From positions 1 through 64,000 of the forward strand of contig CALGVA010000054.1 in the NCBI GenBank assembly GCA_937920345.1: a stretch of DNA of 64,000 bases, read 5' to 3'. Of the stretch, positions 24,192-32,613 are shown one piece after another. The stretch's first letter is position 1, and the number at the start of each line of letters is the position of its first letter. A model generated the notes under the pieces. It saw nothing but the letters and a program-made list of their open reading frames with translations. It had not been told where the DNA came from and ran no database searches. A program made the translations under genes and the position numbers. Origin of the DNA: an uncultured Lachnospiraceae bacterium (GTDB taxonomy: Bacteria; Bacillota; Clostridia; Lachnospirales; Lachnospiraceae).

Positions 24192-24833
24192 ATGAAAAAC
24201 TTACTTAATTACCAATCCAGTGAGTACGACTGCGGTCCCGTAACATTTACCAACGCTATCCGATACTTATTTGAACGGGAGGTTATCTACCCCGACATCA
24301 TTAAATATATTATGCTTTACTGCCTGGATTCATACAACGAACACGGCGAAGTCGGCAAGCGCGGCACCTCCGCTTCCGCCATGATGTTTCTGAGCAACTG
24401 GCTTAACCAGTTCGGACAAATGAAAAACTTCCCGATCTCCTGTGAGTTTCTGTCCGGCGAAAGCGTACATCTGGCAGAAGACAACAAGATTGCTGCCGCA
24501 CTGCATCAGGGCGGTGCCGTAATCCTGCGGCTTTATCTGGATGTCGCTCACTATGTGCTGCTCACCGGCATAGAAGGAGACAGCATATACCTTTTTGATC
24601 CGTATTATGAGGAGCTGGATGACCCCGATCTGGATCAGGAATATTTCAGCGGCGGGATCACCTTTATCACCGATCAGCCCAAACGCGCCAACCGCATGGT
24701 CTCCATGCAGCGTCTCAACCGTTCGACCGAAGGCTATTACGAGATGGGACCACAGGCTCTGCGGGAAGCCGTGATCGTGTTTAATCAGGAAACGAAGCTC
24801 ACGCCGGACAATACGATTGATTATTATATCTGA
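24192..24833 (+). CDS. C39-like cysteine peptidase-fold protein
   Basis: 213 residues. The start NYQSSEYDCGPVTFTNAIRYL gives Cys14 in the C39/papain-like context; AHYVLLTG supplies His120 and LFDPYY supplies Asp136, so a complete Cys-His-Asp triad is visible. No signal peptide is seen and there is no ABC exporter fused to it, so this is a free-standing, probably cytoplasmic protein. The C39 fold is used by bacteriocin leader peptidases and by unrelated hydrolases, and the substrate here is unknown. AAAGGA lies 9 nt before the ATG. Divergent from the peptide importer, it may act on imported peptides. Confidence 0.7.
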   Translation: MKNLLNYQSSEYDCGPVTFTNAIRYLFEREVIYPDIIKYIMLYCLDSYNEHGEVGKRGTSASAMMFLSNWLNQFGQMKNFPISCEFLSGESVHLAEDNKIAAALHQGGAVILRLYLDVAHYVLLTGIEGDSIYLFDPYYEELDDPDLDQEYFSGGITFITDQPKRANRMVSMQRLNRSTEGYYEMGPQALREAVIVFNQETKLTPDNTIDYYI

Positions 24834-24901
24834 TTACAGGGTTACGAGCATTTCCGTGTAAAACCTGCCGCAGACCAGTAATTCGAAACCTTATGAACTA
24901 T

Positions 24902-24930
24902 AAAGGGGCTGTCATCCCGACAGCCCCTTT
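24902..24930 (+). terminator. Intrinsic terminator after the C39-like gene
   Basis: AAAGGGGCTGTC (24902-24913) and GACAGCCCCTTT (24919-24930) form a 12-bp perfect stem with a 5-nt loop, then ATTTTCTATTT. The A-rich start also allows function on the minus strand for spoVT, whose stop is at 24983. Confidence 0.9.
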
Positions 24931-24982
24931 ATTTTCTATTTCCGTCCCGGTTTCTTCATAACACATCCTTTATGATCTGCTG

Positions 24983-25525
24983 TTACTGCTCCATCTGTCT
25001 TCCCAGAAATCCCGCCGCAGACTGAATCAATTTCTGCTCTACTTCCCCCATCTTGGATTTATGATCCGTTTCTACAAGCAGAACAGAACCGATCACGTCG
25101 CCCTCACAGATGATCGGACTGATCGCCTCATGATGAAACTCGTCCTGATCGTTGCTGACCTGTATAAAGTTACGATCTCCTTTCGCCGCGACAACGCTTT
25201 CCCTGTGGTTGATCTTCTCCTCCAGTTCCCGGCTGATCGACTTGCCCAGCATATTCTTCATACCGCCCGCCACAGCGATGAACTGATCCCTGTCGGATAT
25301 CATTGCAATATGCCCGGAGACCTGCGCCATACTCTCCGCATACTGCTTTGCAAAGGTTCCCATCTCACCGATCGGCGAATATTTTTTTAATATGATCTCT
25401 CCCTCTCTGTCGGTAAATATCTCCAACGGGTCCGATTCCCTGATCCGCAATGTTCTGCGGATTTCCTTCGGAATCACAATACGTCCGAGATCATCTATTC
25501 TTCTGACAATTCCTGTTGCTTTCAT
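24983..25525 (-). CDS. spoVT: Stage V sporulation protein T
   Basis: 180 residues, the standard length. Residues 1-50 are an AbrB-type DNA-binding domain (MKATGIVRRIDDLGRIVIPKEIRRTLRIRE) and residues 55-178 a GAF-like domain. SpoVT modulates sigma-G-dependent transcription in the forespore, so its presence indicates a spore former or a lineage that recently was. GGAGG lies 8 nt before the ATG. The 255-bp gap up to the ddl stop codon holds an AT-rich stretch and a short GC hairpin (CGCGG/CCGCG) near the 5' end; I could not identify a sigma-G promoter with confidence. Confidence 0.95.
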   Translation of the reverse strand: MKATGIVRRIDDLGRIVIPKEIRRTLRIRESDPLEIFTDREGEIILKKYSPIGEMGTFAKQYAESMAQVSGHIAMISDRDQFIAVAGGMKNMLGKSISRELEEKINHRESVVAAKGDRNFIQVSNDQDEFHHEAISPIICEGDVIGSVLLVETDHKSKMGEVEQKLIQSAAGFLGRQMEQ

Positions 25526-25780
25526 ATTATATAACCTCCATCTGCAAATCGCGGCAGCCTCACCGCGTAATAGTTTTATTAACCTTTATGTTTTTACTAT
25601 TATTTGTAACAGTGGAAATTATATGCATGGAAATATGGACTTTCGTAAAGCAGTTTTCTACACCTGTGTTCCGCTCATATTCTGTTTTTCTGCTTTATTT
25701 TACATGATGTCGCTGCGTCCGGTTCCTTTTTTCTTTCTATATTGATTCATATTCCTGTTGCTTTCAGCTTTGCCCGCCCC

Positions 25781-26962
25781 TTATTTCTTGACACCTTTCG
25801 CGCCCGACAGATTCGCATTCTGCAGAATATTGCTGTCGAAAGAAGTCATCATACTCTTCTCTTCCCGCTCCCTCTTAAGCGCCAGTCCTACCATATCGTC
25901 AAGAAGCTGTGCATAAGGTTTATCCAAGGCTTCCCATAGATAGAATGCCAGCGATCCCGGAATCGGATTGATCTCATTGACATACACCTGATCTGTATCG
26001 CGGTCTATCATAAAATCGATTCTGGACACGCCGCTGCAGTTTAAAACCTGAAATGTCTTCACTGCCATCTGACGGATTTCTTCCCGTTTCTGCGGCGTCA
26101 GATTTGCGGGCAGCTCTCTCTTCGCGGTGCGCATACCCTCGGAACCGCTCTTATCACCCGCCACATATTTATCTTCATAACTCAGGATCTCATCACTCGA
26201 AATCGGCTCCTCACACTCGGAGGCTTTCGCCTCATCATAATCACCCAGCACTGCACAGTTGATTTCCCGCAGATTCATAATGGCGTGTTCGATCAGCACC
26301 CTGCTGCCAAACGTAAACGCATACTCCAGCGCTTCCCGCAGTCCTTCACGGTCTTTCGCCACTTTGATACCGACACTTGACCCCAGATTGACCGGTTTTA
26401 CGATGACCGGATAACCGATTCTGTCCTCGACCTTCCCGTAAGCGGTCTCTTCGTCTCTCTCATATTCCTTCGCATTCAGCGTAACACAGTCCAGAACCGG
26501 AATCCCGTTATCCTTCAGCACAGTCTTCATCACATATTTGTCCATCGTCACAGCAGATGCCCCGACGTCGCACCCCGCAAGCGGGATATTATAATGCCGC
26601 AGGAATCCCTGTAGTGAACCGTCCTCCACATTTGCGCCGTGTACGACCGGAAACGCCACATCAATCTGTGCCGCTACGGAACTGCCCAGTTTCTTTACCG
26701 GATATTGGATCAGCTGTACCTGTCCCTGTTCGCACATGAGGAATACCCTCGTACTCTTCTGCAGCAACGCCGGAATATTCTTATAATTAGCAATATCTGC
26801 AATCGCCTCTCCCGTGTAAAGTTCATTGTCCTTTGTGATATAAATCGGGATCGGCTCATACTTATCCCTGTTGAAAGAATTATAAGCCTGTAATCCTGAT
26901 ATCACGGACACCTCATGTTCCACGCTCTTACCGCCGAAAAATACTCCTACCCGAATTTTCAT
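25781..26962 (-). CDS. ddl: D-alanine--D-alanine ligase
   Basis: 393 residues, longer than the ~305 of E. coli DdlB and similar to the larger DdlA/Van-type enzymes. It joins two D-alanines with ATP for the peptidoglycan stem peptide. Seen are VGVFFGGKSVEHEVS at the start, the ATP-grasp lysine region (YPVIVKPVNLGSSVGI), and the metal-binding YVNEINPIPGS. The open frame extends to 27040, but the conserved N-terminus begins at ATG 26962 with AGGAG 11 nt upstream. It lies 70 bp after the MurF-like gene, whose product would use D-Ala-D-Ala, so the pair is an obvious functional unit. Whether it makes D-Ala-D-Ala or another depsipeptide cannot be told here. Confidence 0.9.
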   Translation of the reverse strand: MKIRVGVFFGGKSVEHEVSVISGLQAYNSFNRDKYEPIPIYITKDNELYTGEAIADIANYKNIPALLQKSTRVFLMCEQGQVQLIQYPVKKLGSSVAAQIDVAFPVVHGANVEDGSLQGFLRHYNIPLAGCDVGASAVTMDKYVMKTVLKDNGIPVLDCVTLNAKEYERDEETAYGKVEDRIGYPVIVKPVNLGSSVGIKVAKDREGLREALEYAFTFGSRVLIEHAIMNLREINCAVLGDYDEAKASECEEPISSDEILSYEDKYVAGDKSGSEGMRTAKRELPANLTPQKREEIRQMAVKTFQVLNCSGVSRIDFMIDRDTDQVYVNEINPIPGSLAFYLWEALDKPYAQLLDDMVGLALKREREEKSMMTSFDSNILQNANLSGAKGVKK

Positions 26963-27032
26963 CTTTATAACATGCTCCTTTCTCAACGTGCGACCAGGCT
27001 TCCTGATATATCTATATAAAGAATACCACCTT

Positions 27033-28658
27033 CTACGCATAATTATCAGGCAGATCGTTCTCGATCAGCACTACCTTCTGCTTCTCGTCAGGAATCGCGT
27101 TGACCATCTGGAAAGCCTCCTGCAATGTGTCTACTACGATCATTCTGTTTCCGGCAAATCCCGCTTCCAGCAGACCGTCCTGAATCGGCTTCGTCTGTTC
27201 CTTGCCCACCAGCACCGCATAGTCACATTTGTCTGCCGCATATACGCCGACTTCTTTATTCTCATCATACTGCTTCTCACCCAGCTCCACCATGCCGGGC
27301 GTCATCAGAATACGTAATTCTTTAAACATTGCCAGCGTATCCAGCGCCGCTTTAAACCCGCTCTTGTTGGAATTATAGGCATCATCCAGAATAATTCTGT
27401 CACCCTGCTTCTTAAGCTGCAGCCGGTGTTCCACACTCTCAAGCTGCTTGACCGGGTATTTCAGTTTCTCCATGGGAATCCCGAGCGTATGCGCCACCGC
27501 AATGGCGCCCGCGATGTTCTGCACGTTGTGATTTCCCACCAGACGAGTATGGAACTCATATTCTTCCCCGTTCTCATCTTTCATTTTAAAAGAAGAACCC
27601 CGCGGCGACACTTCTATATCATAAGCCCGAAAATCAATATCTTCCCCTGTCGTCCCATAGCTTACGACATTTTTATTGATCTTATGTGTACGGATATACT
27701 CATTGTCATAATTCAGAAAAACCCTGCCGTCTGCGGGCACCGCATCCGCCAGTTCAAATTTCGTACCGATAATGTTCTCTATCGTATGAAAACTCTGCAA
27801 ATGCTGCGGTCCTATCGAAGTGATAATGCCGTAACCGGGATGTACCAGATCGCAGATCTCCTTGATATCTCCCACCTCTCTGGCGCCCATCTCACAGATA
27901 AAGATCTCATGGAACGGTTTCATCTGCTCTCTGATCGTCCTGACAACGCCCAGTGTCGTGTTGTAATTGCCCGGCGTATGCAGCACATTATAGCGGCCGG
28001 ACAGCAGCGTGCTCAGGAAGTACTTCACGCTGGTTTTGCCATAACTCCCCGTCACACCGATGATCTTCAGACTCGGCATCTCTTTCAGAATCCGGGCGGC
28101 ATCGTTGATATAGTACCTGTCGATTCCCCGCTCAATCGGCTGATTCAGCAGATTCACCAGCAGAATCAGGAACGGTTGCAGGATAAACAATCCTGTCAGG
28201 ACCACCATACAGATATGCAGACGATATACTGCGATTCTGACCGCTGTCGGCGCAGACTCCCCCGGAGCCAAGCGGAATCCTCCCGCGGAAAGCAGCACTG
28301 ACAGCAGCAAGGCAACCAGGTAAACCAGCGCCGTGGTCATCAGCATACGCTTCACCCGTTTTGTATACACAAGCGGTTTCTTCGCGGTATGCGGTTTGTT
28401 GACTATTATAGTCATTATATTCATGACACATGCCGCAGTCACACACCCGCGTCCGCCGATCAGTACCAGCGGAAGTGAGATCAGCCCATACAGGCATTTG
28501 CCCAGCAGTCTTCCCACGTTGCTGTGCACCTGCATCCACTCCATATATTCCCGCGGCTTATATGAGTTCTGCTGAAACATATGGACAATATAAAGTTCAT
28601 ACCATACGGCGCCCGTCAGATATGTGGCAAACCATATAACTGTCAATACAATATCCAT
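27033..28658 (-). CDS. MurF-like Mur ligase with an N-terminal membrane domain
   Basis: 541 residues. Residues 1-185 hold about four hydrophobic segments, unlike cytoplasmic MurF. From about residue 195 the Mur ligase core begins: GVTGSYGKTSVKYFLSTLL (ATP loop), NYNTTLGVVRTI, EMGAREVGDI, ILDDAYNSNKSGFKAAL and TPGMVELGE, all as in MurF-type enzymes that add D-Ala-D-Ala to UDP-MurNAc-tripeptide. ddl follows in the same direction. I cannot tell whether this replaces or supplements a canonical soluble MurF, or whether the membrane part anchors it near MraY. Its start at 28658 is the first good Met. Confidence 0.85.
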   Translation of the reverse strand: MDIVLTVIWFATYLTGAVWYELYIVHMFQQNSYKPREYMEWMQVHSNVGRLLGKCLYGLISLPLVLIGGRGCVTAACVMNIMTIIVNKPHTAKKPLVYTKRVKRMLMTTALVYLVALLLSVLLSAGGFRLAPGESAPTAVRIAVYRLHICMVVLTGLFILQPFLILLVNLLNQPIERGIDRYYINDAARILKEMPSLKIIGVTGSYGKTSVKYFLSTLLSGRYNVLHTPGNYNTTLGVVRTIREQMKPFHEIFICEMGAREVGDIKEICDLVHPGYGIITSIGPQHLQSFHTIENIIGTKFELADAVPADGRVFLNYDNEYIRTHKINKNVVSYGTTGEDIDFRAYDIEVSPRGSSFKMKDENGEEYEFHTRLVGNHNVQNIAGAIAVAHTLGIPMEKLKYPVKQLESVEHRLQLKKQGDRIILDDAYNSNKSGFKAALDTLAMFKELRILMTPGMVELGEKQYDENKEVGVYAADKCDYAVLVGKEQTKPIQDGLLEAGFAGNRMIVVDTLQEAFQMVNAIPDEKQKVVLIENDLPDNYA

Positions 28659-28840
28659 GGTAATCCCCTGTTCATTCTATACTATTCTAAGTGATTCTCT
28701 ATACGCACTGCTGTCATTCCCGTATACGACTTCAAGCTGTTACTGTTCACCCCGCACCGGTCTTTATATTAATTTACACGCTTTCATACAAATTGCTGCA
28801 TCTGATACACATAGATGTCAAAAACAGCCGGCAGTGCTCC

Positions 28841-29656
28841 CTACGAAGAAAAAAACGACGCCAGTGCTCCGTGTACCTTCGGTGCCTGTTCCGCAAAAGA
28901 AAAATGTCCTGCCCCCTCGCACACCACAAGTCCCGCATCCGCAATCAGTTCTTCCATTCGCTTCGCATCGGACAGGGGTGTTGCCGTATCCTGATCTCCC
29001 CAGATCAGCAGTGTCGGACACTTGACCAGGTGCATGAGCGGCTCCAAATCCTCATTTACCACTTTCACAAGAGTAGCGCGCATAGTCGGCGTTGCGCTGT
29101 TATAATCTGCAGACCCGCGCTTACGTCTCATATTGTCCACCGCATCGGGATACAGGAAATGCAACACCTTCGTGCTCATAACCGCCCGCCCGATCTTGTA
29201 GCAACGCAGACTCACCTTCTGCCGTAAGCTCTTCTTCGGCAGGATACCCGCACTGTCAATCAAAACTGCCCTGTCAATCTTAAAAGGAAGGTTCTCTCTG
29301 GCATTCATCTTAAAGAACACTCTTCCTCCAAAGGAATGTACCACAACACTAAAGTGCGTAAGTCCGAAAGAGTCTATAAATTTCATGACGAAATCCACAT
29401 AGTCGTCCACGCACCACGGTCCGGACGGTTCGGATGTCTTCCCGAATCCCGGCATATCAAGCGCAATCACCCGATGCCCGCTTCGGGCAAGTACTTGTAT
29501 AATACCGGCATACAAGGTGATGTTCGCACCCCAGCCATGCAAAAGCAGCACGGCATCACCCTCGCCCTCATCTATATAATTCACTGTTATCGAATCAATC
29601 TTCTTAATCACTGTGTTCTCCACATATTCTATAAGCGCGGCACAAACCTGCCTCAA
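28841..29656 (-). CDS. Alpha/beta-hydrolase fold protein
   Basis: Up to 271 residues. It has the oxyanion HGWGAN, the nucleophile elbow HSFGG (Ser), the acid WGDQDTATP and the catalytic His in GAGHFSF, a complete triad. Typical substrates are esters, amides or epoxides; no specificity is evident. The start is uncertain: the longest frame begins at TTG 29656 without a clear ribosome-binding site, and GTG 29623 (ENTVIKKIDSITVNY) is a plausible alternative. It lies between the MurF-like gene and the GH5 gene, all on the same strand. Confidence 0.8.
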   Translation of the reverse strand: MRQVCAALIEYVENTVIKKIDSITVNYIDEGEGDAVLLLHGWGANITLYAGIIQVLARSGHRVIALDMPGFGKTSEPSGPWCVDDYVDFVMKFIDSFGLTHFSVVVHSFGGRVFFKMNARENLPFKIDRAVLIDSAGILPKKSLRQKVSLRCYKIGRAVMSTKVLHFLYPDAVDNMRRKRGSADYNSATPTMRATLVKVVNEDLEPLMHLVKCPTLLIWGDQDTATPLSDAKRMEELIADAGLVVCEGAGHFSFAEQAPKVHGALASFFSS

Positions 29657-29749
29657 ACTGCCGCAACAATTACTATCATATACCTATGCCCGGCATTTCG
29701 CAATTATGTTTGTGCCTCCTGCTGTGTAAAAGATGCTCAATGCCGCCTC

Positions 29750-31186
29750 TTATTCACATGCCTGCATCATGCCCTCCACAAGTTCCGGATACGGGAAACT
29801 GCATGCCTGTCTGTTAAAAACACCGAAGTTCTCCCCGCTGCCCGTAAATTCATTATTATCCCACAAACAACAGGTAATCCCTCTCTGTCTCGCCGCCGCT
29901 ACATAATATGCCGCAAACTCTGTTCTCGCCTGCGTATTTCCGTTCTTATCCCTTGCACCGAACTCGTCGATTACTACGCCGGTTCCGTTCTGTACATACT
30001 TCTCATACAGTATGTCCATCAATTCGTCAATCTCCGCCGTGGAAGCCTTATCGTCGGCGCTCCACTGATCGGTACTCCTGCTTTCTGCCGGTGTGCACAG
30101 CGCAAAATTATAGGGCGTGTAAGCATGTACTTCCAGCAGAATTTTATTCTCGTTATCTGCGGTATCCTTTGGAAGTATAAAGTACGGGTTTGTCGCTCCC
30201 TGCAAAGATGCGGCATATCCCGGCACCATCAGATACCGCTCTCTATTATAGCCGCCCGAAGCCCGCACCGTATCCACGAACACCTGATTCAGCTCATTAA
30301 TACACTGTACCGCCTCCACGCACTGCTGCTTGTTTAGATCCAGCCACCACTCGTCGCTTGTCCCGATCAGACGCGGCTCATTCAGCCCTTCCATAATCAG
30401 ATGCTCGTCGTAATCCGCAAATCGTTCCGCCACCTGCGACCAGATCGCCGCAACATAAGTCCTGGACTGCTCCAGATACTCTTTAGACGGATACATATAA
30501 CTCGTGGAATTATCATGATGAATATTGATAATCACATGCATATCATTGTCAATCGCATAGTCCACAATCTCCTGCACACGGTTCATCCACGCTTCGCTGA
30601 TCGTATAACTGCCGTCTGCCGACACGTGATTATGCCACGATACCGGTACACGCATGGTCTGAAAGCCTGCCGCCCTGATTTCGTCCACCATTTCTTTCGT
30701 CGTAACAATTCCGCACCAGTCAGATTCATAAGCCATTTCATCTGCCTTGTTCTGATCCGACTGTGCATCCAGAGTATTGCCAAGATTCCAGCCGATCTTC
30801 ATCTCCCTCACAAACTTGTTCGCAGGAGAATCGACCCCTTCATTTCCACCTGTATGCTGTATGTCGCCCCCTGTGCTTTCCGTCTCTTGCTCTATACTGC
30901 TCTCCGCACGCTGATCCTGTTGTGCCGTATCAGTATCCAGGGTTTTCTGCTGCTCTGTGCCTGCTGTCGTCTGCTCTGCGCCATCATCTAAGGCATCCGT
31001 CCGGTATTCTTTATCAATATCCTGTTCCTCACCGGATGTATCCTGCCCGGTCTCCCGCGCATCAGCGTTCTGTTCCGTTTTTATCACAACGGCCGGAAAG
31101 CTGTTCTGCCGCTCCTGACCGCCGCAGCCTGCTGCCGCGATAACCACGAACGCCGCCAGCCCCAAACCAATACATCGTTTCTTCAT
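29750..31186 (-). CDS. Secreted glycoside hydrolase family 5 lipoprotein (cellulase-like)
   Basis: 478 residues. The lipoprotein signal has its lipobox at Cys21 (AAGC), followed by an acidic/Thr/Gln-rich linker (about 22-120). The catalytic (beta/alpha)8 domain starts at KIGWNLGNTLDA (130) and has the acid/base Glu270 in GLNEPR and the nucleophile Glu408 in VVIDEFG, with NIHHD and VHAYTPYNF between. Family 5 enzymes hydrolyse beta-1,4-glucans, mannans and similar plant polysaccharides, and this one would be held at the outer face of the membrane. GAGAGGA precedes ATG 31186. Subfamily and substrate cannot be assigned from sequence alone. Confidence 0.93.
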   Translation of the reverse strand: MKKRCIGLGLAAFVVIAAAGCGGQERQNSFPAVVIKTEQNADARETGQDTSGEEQDIDKEYRTDALDDGAEQTTAGTEQQKTLDTDTAQQDQRAESSIEQETESTGGDIQHTGGNEGVDSPANKFVREMKIGWNLGNTLDAQSDQNKADEMAYESDWCGIVTTKEMVDEIRAAGFQTMRVPVSWHNHVSADGSYTISEAWMNRVQEIVDYAIDNDMHVIINIHHDNSTSYMYPSKEYLEQSRTYVAAIWSQVAERFADYDEHLIMEGLNEPRLIGTSDEWWLDLNKQQCVEAVQCINELNQVFVDTVRASGGYNRERYLMVPGYAASLQGATNPYFILPKDTADNENKILLEVHAYTPYNFALCTPAESRSTDQWSADDKASTAEIDELMDILYEKYVQNGTGVVIDEFGARDKNGNTQARTEFAAYYVAAARQRGITCCLWDNNEFTGSGENFGVFNRQACSFPYPELVEGMMQACE

Positions 31187-31232
31187 GGTCTGTCCTCTCT
31201 TCTTATGACATATATTTCCCATATATTGTCTT

Positions 31233-31262
31233 ATTGTACTGTATAGAGACCGGTCACCGCAA
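31233..31262 (-). promoter_or_regulatory. Candidate promoter of the GH5 gene
   Basis: On the minus strand TTGCGG (31262-31257), an 18-bp spacer and TACAAT (31238-31233), 47 bp before the start codon. The spacing and sequence are acceptable for sigma A. No operator-like palindrome was noted. Confidence 0.45.
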
Positions 31263-31451
31263 TATGCGAGACGATATTTATATTATTTTTTGTATCGGTT
31301 TAGACATAGCTGATAAGACGGACGAATCATGCCTGCATGCATAAAGACATCCGGTCCGCTCTAAGCGAATCGCCTTTTGTAAGCAAAGTTATCTGCAAAA
31401 CCTCGAAAAAGCGCTAAGAGTGCCTTTACAAACAACGCTGACGAACTGTTG

Positions 31452-31553
31452 CTAGTTCTCCATATAGTCTGTGTAATCTGTCTCGCTGGCAAACAGCATG
31501 TACTCTCCATTCACATATCCCATATAACCACTCTCAACTGCATATCCTTTCAT
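31452..31553 (-). CDS. 33-residue conserved small protein of unknown function
   Basis: ATG 31553 opens a 33-residue frame: MKGYAVESGYMGYVNGEYML then FASETDYTDYMEN. GGAG lies 9 nt before the ATG, a proper ribosome-binding site. The frame is open upstream to 31667, but those codons look non-coding and have no site. The peptide is rich in Tyr, Gly and acidic residues with no hydrophobic helix. I recall similar tiny proteins in Lachnospiraceae but cannot name one. It is followed by about 265 bp without genes before the GH5 start on the same strand, and lies 150 bp from the Uma2 gene. Confidence 0.6.
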   Translation of the reverse strand: MKGYAVESGYMGYVNGEYMLFASETDYTDYMEN

Positions 31554-31702
31554 AGTATCTGTCTCCTTTAACCTTACTCGAACCTCTGTTCTGGTATAAG
31601 GATACAAAAAATAGAGTCCGATAATCTGGACTCTATATAAATATCTCCTGACTGACTTTTCATCCATTTAGACACCAATCTGTCCAAGTGGATTTTTAAA
31701 AA

Positions 31703-32275
31703 TTATTCTGCAAGATTCAGATACAAATCTTCATAGATCCCCACTTTGATCCGCTCAGCGAAGGAATACTCTTCAGCCTTTCTGCCATGCTCCAGGTCAT
31801 ACACAGTGATCGTTTCGCGCTGCGGATCCACGATCCAGTATTCCCGGACGCCCGCGGTCTGATAAAGCGCAAGCTTCCGCATATAGTCCATCTGCCCGCT
31901 CGCCGGCGACACGATCTCGATTATCCAGTCGGGTGCACCGTGGCAGCCTTTTTCATCTACTTTATCTTGATCGCATATGACAGAGATATCCGGCTCCACA
32001 AAGTGGCGGTCATCATCCTTGATATACACCCCATAGGGCGCTGGATACACCTTACATTCCCCCTTGCTTTTTCTGATATACCCTTCAATCTCAAAAAGAA
32101 GGTGAACAAGAATCTCCTGGTGTGTTGATGAGGGCGTTGCCATCATCAATAATTCCCCGTCGATCAATTCTGCGTGCCGGTCTTCCGGGAGCGCTTCAAT
32201 ATCTGCGATTGTGTAAGATTTTCCGCCTTTCATAACCATAAAGTTTCCCTCTTCTCTAATGGCTGCATGTTCCAT
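31703..32275 (-). CDS. Uma2-family PD-(D/E)XK endonuclease (DUF820)
   Basis: 190 residues. Uma2 landmarks are YTIADIEALPEDRHAELIDGELLMMATPS, HFVEPDISVICDQ (catalytic Asp), APDWIIEIVSPAS (catalytic Glu) and the YREYWIVDP region. This large family, most abundant in cyanobacteria, has a restriction-endonuclease fold; individual members have no established biology and are sometimes linked with mobile DNA. GAGGAGG precedes ATG 32275. It lies downstream of mfd behind a 338-bp gene-free stretch. Confidence 0.88.
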   Translation of the reverse strand: MEHAAIREEGNFMVMKGGKSYTIADIEALPEDRHAELIDGELLMMATPSSTHQEILVHLLFEIEGYIRKSKGECKVYPAPYGVYIKDDDRHFVEPDISVICDQDKVDEKGCHGAPDWIIEIVSPASGQMDYMRKLALYQTAGVREYWIVDPQRETITVYDLEHGRKAEEYSFAERIKVGIYEDLYLNLAE

Positions 32276-32353
32276 GGTATTACCTCCTCTTCCCGGACAG
32301 GGTAATTATGGAACATGTCATTATACACCTCTGCCGCGATTGATTTGTAGTAT

Positions 32354-32409
32354 TGAGTAAGCGGCAGAAGCTGCCTGAATGTGCGAACGCACGTATCTTT
32401 GATTACTCA
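32354..32409. other. Three-way-junction-like inverted repeat in the mfd-Uma2 gap
   Basis: TGAGTAA (32354-32360) pairs with TTACTCA (32403-32409), enclosing two hairpins: GGCAG-AAG-CTGCC (32363-32375) and GTGCG-AA-CGCAC (32381-32392). The rest of the gene-free stretch 32276-32613 shows only a 13-bp near-palindrome GATCCGGCGGATC around 32537-32549. There is no U tract, so the junction is not a standard terminator, and it could form on either strand. Confidence 0.5.
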
Positions 32410-32613
32410 GATAATGATAGTATACATGGCGGCAGAACAGATGTCAAGACATATCATACAAAACGTAATTCCGTTTATCAAGTTTAAAAAATCCCTGTTG
32501 CATGGCATTTTAGCAGCTGCACACAAAAAATACTTTCAGATCCGGCGGATCACAAAATAGCTGTCGGACTCCGTTATGCCGTATATCGACTGGCTGTGCC
32601 ATATCATTGCCAG

